This document shows positions 60,072 through 64,000 of a DNA stretch of 64,000 nucleotides, in pieces. How positions within the stretch are numbered: position 1 is the stretch's first letter; each line of letters starts with the position of its first letter. The notes below the pieces were generated by a model. That model did not search any database and was not told the DNA's origin. It saw only the letters and a program-made list of their open reading frames with translations. Made by a program: the position numbers and the translations under genes. The stretch comes from Streptosporangium saharense (lineage in GTDB: Bacteria > Actinomycetota > Actinomycetes > Streptosporangiales > Streptosporangiaceae), in NCBI RefSeq assembly GCF_014203715.1, contig NZ_JACHJP010000001.1, forward strand, positions 846,432 to 910,431, given 5' to 3'.

Positions 60072-61217
60072 TCAGAAGCCGAAGGAGCGGCCGATGATCT
60101 CCTTCATGATCTCGGTCGTGCCGCCGTAGATCGTCTGCACCCGGCTGTCGATCCAGGCCTTGGCCACGGGGTAGTCCATCATGTAGCCGTAGCCGCCGTG
60201 CAGCTGCAGGCAGCGGTCGATGACCTTGTTCTGCAGCTCCGTGGTCCACCACTTGGCCTTGGCCGCGTCGACCGCGCTCAGCTCCCCGGCGTTGAGGGCG
60301 ACGACACACCTGTCCACGTAGTGCCGGGCGATCTCCAGCTCGGTGTCCAGTTCGGCCAGGACGAACCGGGTGTTCTGGAAGCTGCCGATGTTCCGGCCGA
60401 AGGCCGTACGGGACCTGCAGTACTCGATGGTCTGGGCCAGCACGGTCTCCGCGGAGGCGATCGCCATCACCGCGATCGACAGGCGCTCCTGCGGCAGGTT
60501 GGCCATGAGCTGGAAGAATCCCTGGCCCTCCTGCCCGCCGAGCAGGTTGGCCACCGGGACACGTACGTCGTCGAAGAACAGCTCCGCCGTGTCCTGGGCG
60601 TGCATGCCGATCTTGTCCAGGTTGCGGCCCCGGCCGAACCCCTCCATGCCCCGCTCGACGACCAGCAGCGAGACGCCCCTGGCGCCCGCCTCGGGATCGG
60701 TCTTGGCGACCACCACGACGAGGTCGGAGTTGATGCCGTTGGTGATGAAGGTCTTCTGGCCGTTGACGACGTAGTGGTCGCCCTCGCGTCTCGCGGTGGT
60801 CCTGATGCCCTGAAGGTCGCTGCCCGCGCCGGGCTCGGTCATCGCCACGGCCGTGATCAGCTCGCCGGAGGCGAACCCGGGCAGCCAGCGGGCCTTCTGG
60901 TCCTCGTCGGTGAGGTCCACGAAGTACGGTGCCATCACGTCGTTGTGCAGGGAGAACCCGAGACCGGTGGCCCCGATCCGCATGACCTCCTCGGTGATCA
61001 CGACGTTGTAGCGGAAGTCCTTGATCCCGGCACCGCCGTACTCCTCGGGCACCCCGAAGCCGAACACACCGATCTCACCGGCCTTCTTCCACACCTCGCG
61101 GGGGACGATGCCGTCCTTCTCCCACCGGTCGTGGTGGGGGACCACCTCGCGGGCCATGAACTCGCGCACGGTCTCCTGGAAGAGCAGGTGCTCCTCCTCG
61201 AAGAGGTCTCGTCGCAT
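60072..61217 (-). CDS. Acyl-CoA dehydrogenase
   Basis: 381 aa FAD enzyme. Signature motifs are AMTEPGAGSDLQGIRT and LQLHGGYGYMMDYPVAKAWIDSRVQTIYGGTTEIMKEIIGRSF at the C-terminus, with Glu of the TIYGGTTEI element as usual FAD contact. Catalytic base residue depends on chain-length class and cannot be set here. AAGGAGG lies 9 nt upstream of the ATG. Its leader has a tandem 16-nt repeat and a strong operator-like dyad. Confidence 0.94.
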   Translation of the reverse strand: MRRDLFEEEHLLFQETVREFMAREVVPHHDRWEKDGIVPREVWKKAGEIGVFGFGVPEEYGGAGIKDFRYNVVITEEVMRIGATGLGFSLHNDVMAPYFVDLTDEDQKARWLPGFASGELITAVAMTEPGAGSDLQGIRTTARREGDHYVVNGQKTFITNGINSDLVVVVAKTDPEAGARGVSLLVVERGMEGFGRGRNLDKIGMHAQDTAELFFDDVRVPVANLLGGQEGQGFFQLMANLPQERLSIAVMAIASAETVLAQTIEYCRSRTAFGRNIGSFQNTRFVLAELDTELEIARHYVDRCVVALNAGELSAVDAAKAKWWTTELQNKVIDRCLQLHGGYGYMMDYPVAKAWIDSRVQTIYGGTTEIMKEIIGRSFGF

Positions 61218-61227
61218 GGGCTTGCCT

Positions 61228-61259
61228 CCTTGGGATACGAGGACCTTGGGATACGAGGA
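61228..61259 (-). repeat. Two tandem copies of a 16-nt repeat in the acyl-CoA dehydrogenase leader
   Basis: CCTTGGGATACGAGGA occurs at 61228-61243 and again at 61244-61259. The unit nearest the gene contributes CCAAGG to the Shine-Dalgarno region on the minus strand. Confidence 0.7.
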
Positions 61260-61275
61260 CAGAATACGATTCTGT
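61259..61275. promoter_or_regulatory. Perfect dyad, probable TetR-type operator of the acyl-CoA dehydrogenase
   Basis: ACAGAAT-ACG-ATTCTGT is a perfect 17-bp inverted repeat with 7-bp arms, 42-58 nt upstream of the ATG. Its form resembles TetR-family operators of fatty-acid/sterol catabolism genes (AGAA..TTCT type). The regulator is not encoded in the window as far as can be seen. Confidence 0.7.
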
Positions 61276-61454
61276 TACCCATAGGTACGCGAGTTGACGA
61301 GACGCGTAGGGCCCTGCCGGGGATCACAAGTACGCCACGGTCTTCAACTGCATCTTCCATCTCGCTGCGCTCAAGATGGTGCAAACCGTACGATCTACTC
61401 TTGGTTTGCTAAGTCTGTAATCCCAATTGGTGCCCCTCCCGATTGGAGTGTGCG

Positions 61455-63056
61455 GTGGTGTGGCGATCTGGGCTCCGTAGGTCCGTGGTGATCTCGGCCT
61501 TGGGCCTGGTGGGTGGTGCGCTGGTCGTGCTGCCCTCGGTCCCGGCCGGTGCCAACAGTGCCGAACTCGTGGTCGACTACAGCTGCACCGGAGGGCCGAC
61601 CTCGGTCGCCTCGCACGGTCCGGTGAGTCTGACGACCAGGGTTTCCGTTCCCACGACGCTCACCGTCGGACAGCCGCTCAACGTCCAGTGGGCCCTCGGC
61701 TACAAGGGCGACGCGGCCAGGTTCGGTTCCCCGGACTACTTCGCGGCCGGTGGCAAGGCCACGGTGACCGGGAACGTGCAACTGTCCGGCGTCTGGAACG
61801 GAATCCTCCAGCCGTCGGGATCGGTCGAGCAGGCGGAACTCGGCAAGGACGAGATTCTGAAGCTTCCCGAGAGCATCTCCGACTCCGCGCACACCAACCG
61901 GGCGGGAAAGCTGCGGGTTACGCCCCAGCAGTTGTTTGTGGACTTCACGCCGCCCAAGGGCGAGGACGTCGTCAACGACGACGACTTCGCCCGCGTGAAG
62001 TACGCCGGTGACTGGGAGGACCTCAACGACCAGCCCCGGAACAACAACGACTACCACTACGACATCCACCGGACCGTGGACAAGGGCGCCAAGGCCGAGA
62101 TGACGTTCACCGGGACCGGGATCGAGTACGTCGCGCAGCGGGACTTCCGCGCGGGACGGGTTCTGTTCTACATCGACGGTCAGCCCGCCACCCCGGCCTC
62201 CGTGGACGCCTCGAAGAACACCAACGGCACGCCGTCGAACGACGCCAACAAGGGTGGCCAGACGCTGTGGAGGTTCCACGGCCTCAAGTACGGCAAGCAC
62301 CTCGTCCAGGTCGTCAACGACGAGCAGGACAAGTGGGCGCAGCTGGACGCGTTCCGGGTGATCACCGACGAGCTGCCGGAGGCACCCCAGGAGCACCGGG
62401 CCACGTGCACGCTCGTCAGCGCACCGGTGTCGGTCGATGTCACGATCTCCAGCGGATCGACGCCCACCCCGACCAACAGCGAGGGTCCCGTGGGCACCCC
62501 GACGTGCACCCCCGTGTCGTATCCGGCGACGCCGACCTGCACCCCCGGATCGCCGACGCCGACGTGTACCCCCACGCCCACCCGGACGTGTACTCCCACG
62601 ACACCTCCTCCGACGTGCACCTCAACGCCGTATCCGACGGGGTGTCCGTCTCCGACGATCACTCCCACGTGCCGTGTGGTCACCCCGACGCCCACTCCCA
62701 CGGGCACTCCGCCCGTCACCCCCACGCCCACCCCGACGTGTATTGTCAGTCCTTCCCCCACCACTTCGACGACTCCCACCCCCACGCAGGGAGGGACGAG
62801 CACCACCACCTCCACCGCCACTCCCAAGCCGACGCTGACCGTGACGGCGACCGTCACCCCCACCAGGCCCACGCCCACCGCCCCGCAGGTGGTGATCACT
62901 CCCTCGGGAGGCGCGCAGACCGGTGAGGCCCCCGAAGGAAGCCCCTCGGGACCGGGTCTGATCGGTGCCGGAGCCGCAATGGTGCTCGGCAGCGCCTGGG
63001 GCGGGGTCGCCCTGAAGCGGCGCCGGGCGGCGCACGCGCGTGGCGGCCAGGACTAG
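61455..63056 (+). CDS. Cell-surface protein, probable sortase substrate, Cys/Pro/Thr-rich stalk
   Basis: 533 aa from GTG 61455 (GGAG upstream). Signal peptide (VVISALGLVGGALVVLPSVPAGA), an N-terminal domain, then a galactose-binding-like region (AEMTFTGTGIEYVAQRDFRAGRVLFYIDGQ..., GLKYGKHLVQVVNDE). A ~130-residue stalk follows with repeated TPTCTP-type units. The C-terminus has GAQTGEAPEG, a hydrophobic segment and a KRRR tail, the layout of a sortase signal, with G before AQTG instead of L. It is followed 14 nt later by a sortase gene. Confidence 0.78.
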   Translation: MVWRSGLRRSVVISALGLVGGALVVLPSVPAGANSAELVVDYSCTGGPTSVASHGPVSLTTRVSVPTTLTVGQPLNVQWALGYKGDAARFGSPDYFAAGGKATVTGNVQLSGVWNGILQPSGSVEQAELGKDEILKLPESISDSAHTNRAGKLRVTPQQLFVDFTPPKGEDVVNDDDFARVKYAGDWEDLNDQPRNNNDYHYDIHRTVDKGAKAEMTFTGTGIEYVAQRDFRAGRVLFYIDGQPATPASVDASKNTNGTPSNDANKGGQTLWRFHGLKYGKHLVQVVNDEQDKWAQLDAFRVITDELPEAPQEHRATCTLVSAPVSVDVTISSGSTPTPTNSEGPVGTPTCTPVSYPATPTCTPGSPTPTCTPTPTRTCTPTTPPPTCTSTPYPTGCPSPTITPTCRVVTPTPTPTGTPPVTPTPTPTCIVSPSPTTSTTPTPTQGGTSTTTSTATPKPTLTVTATVTPTRPTPTAPQVVITPSGGAQTGEAPEGSPSGPGLIGAGAAMVLGSAWGGVALKRRRAAHARGGQD

Positions 63057-63070
63057 GGAAGGCCGTCGCG

Positions 63071-63907
63071 ATGTACCCAGGGGCTCCCCATCAGGATGGA
63101 CACGACCCGTACCGGGGCTACGGCCGTCCCCAGAAAAGCGTCGGAGGCAGGCTGCTTCCCGCCCTGCTCGTGGTGGGATCGCTCGGCGGCGTCGGGGCGA
63201 TCATGGCGGGGCTGCTCACCTACATGACACCGGTGGCCAGCGACGAGCCCTACGGACCCCCGATCCCGCAGGCGGCGAGCACCATGGAGGTGGCACCTCC
63301 CGCGGCCGGACAGGGCCAGGAGCCGGTGGCGGTGCTGCCCGCGGGGGTTGGGCCCGGGGGTCCGGACGCGCCGCTGACGGCCGCCGACCCCACGGCGCCG
63401 CCGCCGCTGCCCGTGGTTCTGCCGCCCGCGCCGCTCAAGAGTGCCGGGGTACGGCCGGGCAAGCTGGCCATTCCGAAGATCGGGCTGCTGGCTCCGTTGA
63501 TGGCGTTGGGGGTCGATGCCAAGAAGGAGATCCAGACGCCGCCGCTGAGTAAGCCGAAGCTGGCCGGGTGGTACAAGAACGGGCCGGTTCCCGGGCAGCA
63601 GGGGCCCTCGGTGGTGCTCGGGCACGTGAACACCCGCAGGGGCGCGGCCGTCTTCAGCCGTCTGAAGGAGGTCCGGCGCGGGGACAAGATCAAGGTCTCC
63701 AGGTCGGACGGGGCCATCGTGGAGTTCACCGTTGACGGGGTCGAGCAGGTCAGCAAGACGTCGTTCCCGTCGAAGCGGGTCTACGGCAACACCGGGGAGG
63801 CGACGTTGCGCCTGATCACCTGCGGTGGCGTCTACAACAGCAAGACCCACCACTACACCGACAACATCATCGTCTACGCGACCCTCTCGGCCACCCGCAA
63901 GGCCTGA
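63071..63907 (+). CDS. Class F-like sortase
   Basis: 278 aa. A cytoplasmic start of about 25 residues, one membrane segment (LLPALLVVGSLGGVGAIMAGLLTYM), a Pro/Ala-rich linker (60-125) and the sortase domain (about 130-275). Catalytic His is H185 in VVLGHVNT and Cys is C251 in LRLITCGG. I could not place the catalytic Arg with confidence. Immediately downstream of its likely substrate, so the pair should anchor that protein to the cell wall. Confidence 0.85.
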   Translation: MYPGAPHQDGHDPYRGYGRPQKSVGGRLLPALLVVGSLGGVGAIMAGLLTYMTPVASDEPYGPPIPQAASTMEVAPPAAGQGQEPVAVLPAGVGPGGPDAPLTAADPTAPPPLPVVLPPAPLKSAGVRPGKLAIPKIGLLAPLMALGVDAKKEIQTPPLSKPKLAGWYKNGPVPGQQGPSVVLGHVNTRRGAAVFSRLKEVRRGDKIKVSRSDGAIVEFTVDGVEQVSKTSFPSKRVYGNTGEATLRLITCGGVYNSKTHHYTDNIIVYATLSATRKA

Positions 63908-63958
63908 CGCGCGCGGGCGGTTACCGTGGTCATGCCGCCGAACGGGAGGAATCACCCG

Positions 63959-64000
63959 ATGCTCGAGTTGCCGACCTACGACGACGTCAGGGACGCCGCC
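63959..64000 (+). CDS. Start of a PLP-dependent threonine/serine dehydratase (partial, cut by window edge)
   Basis: ATG 63959 with GGGAGGA upstream; only 14 codons are present (MLELPTYDDVRDAA). The motif L-P-T-Y-D-D-V resembles the N-termini of threonine/serine dehydratases and racemases of fold type II. The identification rests on this short stretch only. Confidence 0.45.
   Translation, partial: MLELPTYDDVRDAA

Overview
The window is high-GC (about 70%) actinobacterial chromosome, most likely from Streptosporangiaceae (Nonomuraea/Streptosporangium-like). The evidence is the mycothiol gene mshA, a CarD/IspF/CysS/RlmB block, a SenX3-RegX3/PhoU phosphate switch, BldC-like and DUF5919 regulators, many GTG/TTG starts, and many start codons placed 6-7 nt after a TANNNT -10 box (leaderless mRNAs). 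Family and genus are inferred from gene content, not from a database search.

Layout. 1-8.3 kb: mostly minus-strand genes (partial TetR, a tiny secreted peptide, NUDIX hydrolase, XRE regulators, acetyltransferases, BlaI/M56 pair, methyltransferase, SDR). 4.2-13.7 kb carries XRE-hbhA-DUF2516 and SDR/mshA/ybjN-like/gpm1/phoU/senX3/regX3, in an order that recalls the M. tuberculosis Rv0474-Rv0491 region. 13.7-21.2 kb: lipoprotein, carD, ispF (no ispD between them), two GlsB/YeaQ stress membrane proteins, a DUF2637-like protein, a PPOX/F420-type oxidoreductase, cysS, rlmB and tRNA-Thr(TGT).

21.2-37 kb is an accessory region that begins right after tRNA-Thr. It holds hypothetical and small secreted proteins, a ribbon-helix-helix protein with two dyads at its promoter, an APH-type kinase, a MarR/DUF2269-like pair with a duplicated operator, a leaderless pair of tiny CxxC proteins, and an orphan CRISPR array (6 repeats, 5 spacers, no cas genes in view). 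The last CRISPR repeat forms the 3' end of a BldC-like gene. Next come five tandem diverged paralogs of a small P-G-W...W-A-x-R domain interrupted by a run of large hairpins, a divergent DUF5919 regulator, a damaged GntR gene, and a SLOG-like/PP2C-like convergent pair. This is the part most likely to hide an undescribed system.

37-64 kb returns to ordinary chromosome: a kynurenine operon (kynU, kynurenine 3-monooxygenase, formamidase-like hydrolase), a flavoprotein, a family 2 glycosyltransferase, a Co/Ni ECF transporter (cbiM-cbiQ-cbiO), a STAS anti-anti-sigma factor, SDR plus enoyl-CoA hydratase, rhomboid protease, an HTH-less UTRA protein, serC, citrate synthase 2, pdxH, an MFS exporter, a DtxR-family regulator, a PAS-GAF-PP2C-HATPase phosphatase, an acyl-CoA dehydrogenase with a clear operator, and a sortase with a putative cell-wall substrate. 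The window ends in the first codons of what looks like a threonine/serine dehydratase.

Regulatory sites are unusually readable here: a three-unit PHO box between phoU and senX3, palindromes ahead of tetR, blaI, the XRE-hbhA operon, the DUF2269-like gene, the RHH gene and the acyl-CoA dehydrogenase, and a TTGCA-NN-TGCAA dyad shared by the XRE-hbhA and cbiM promoters.
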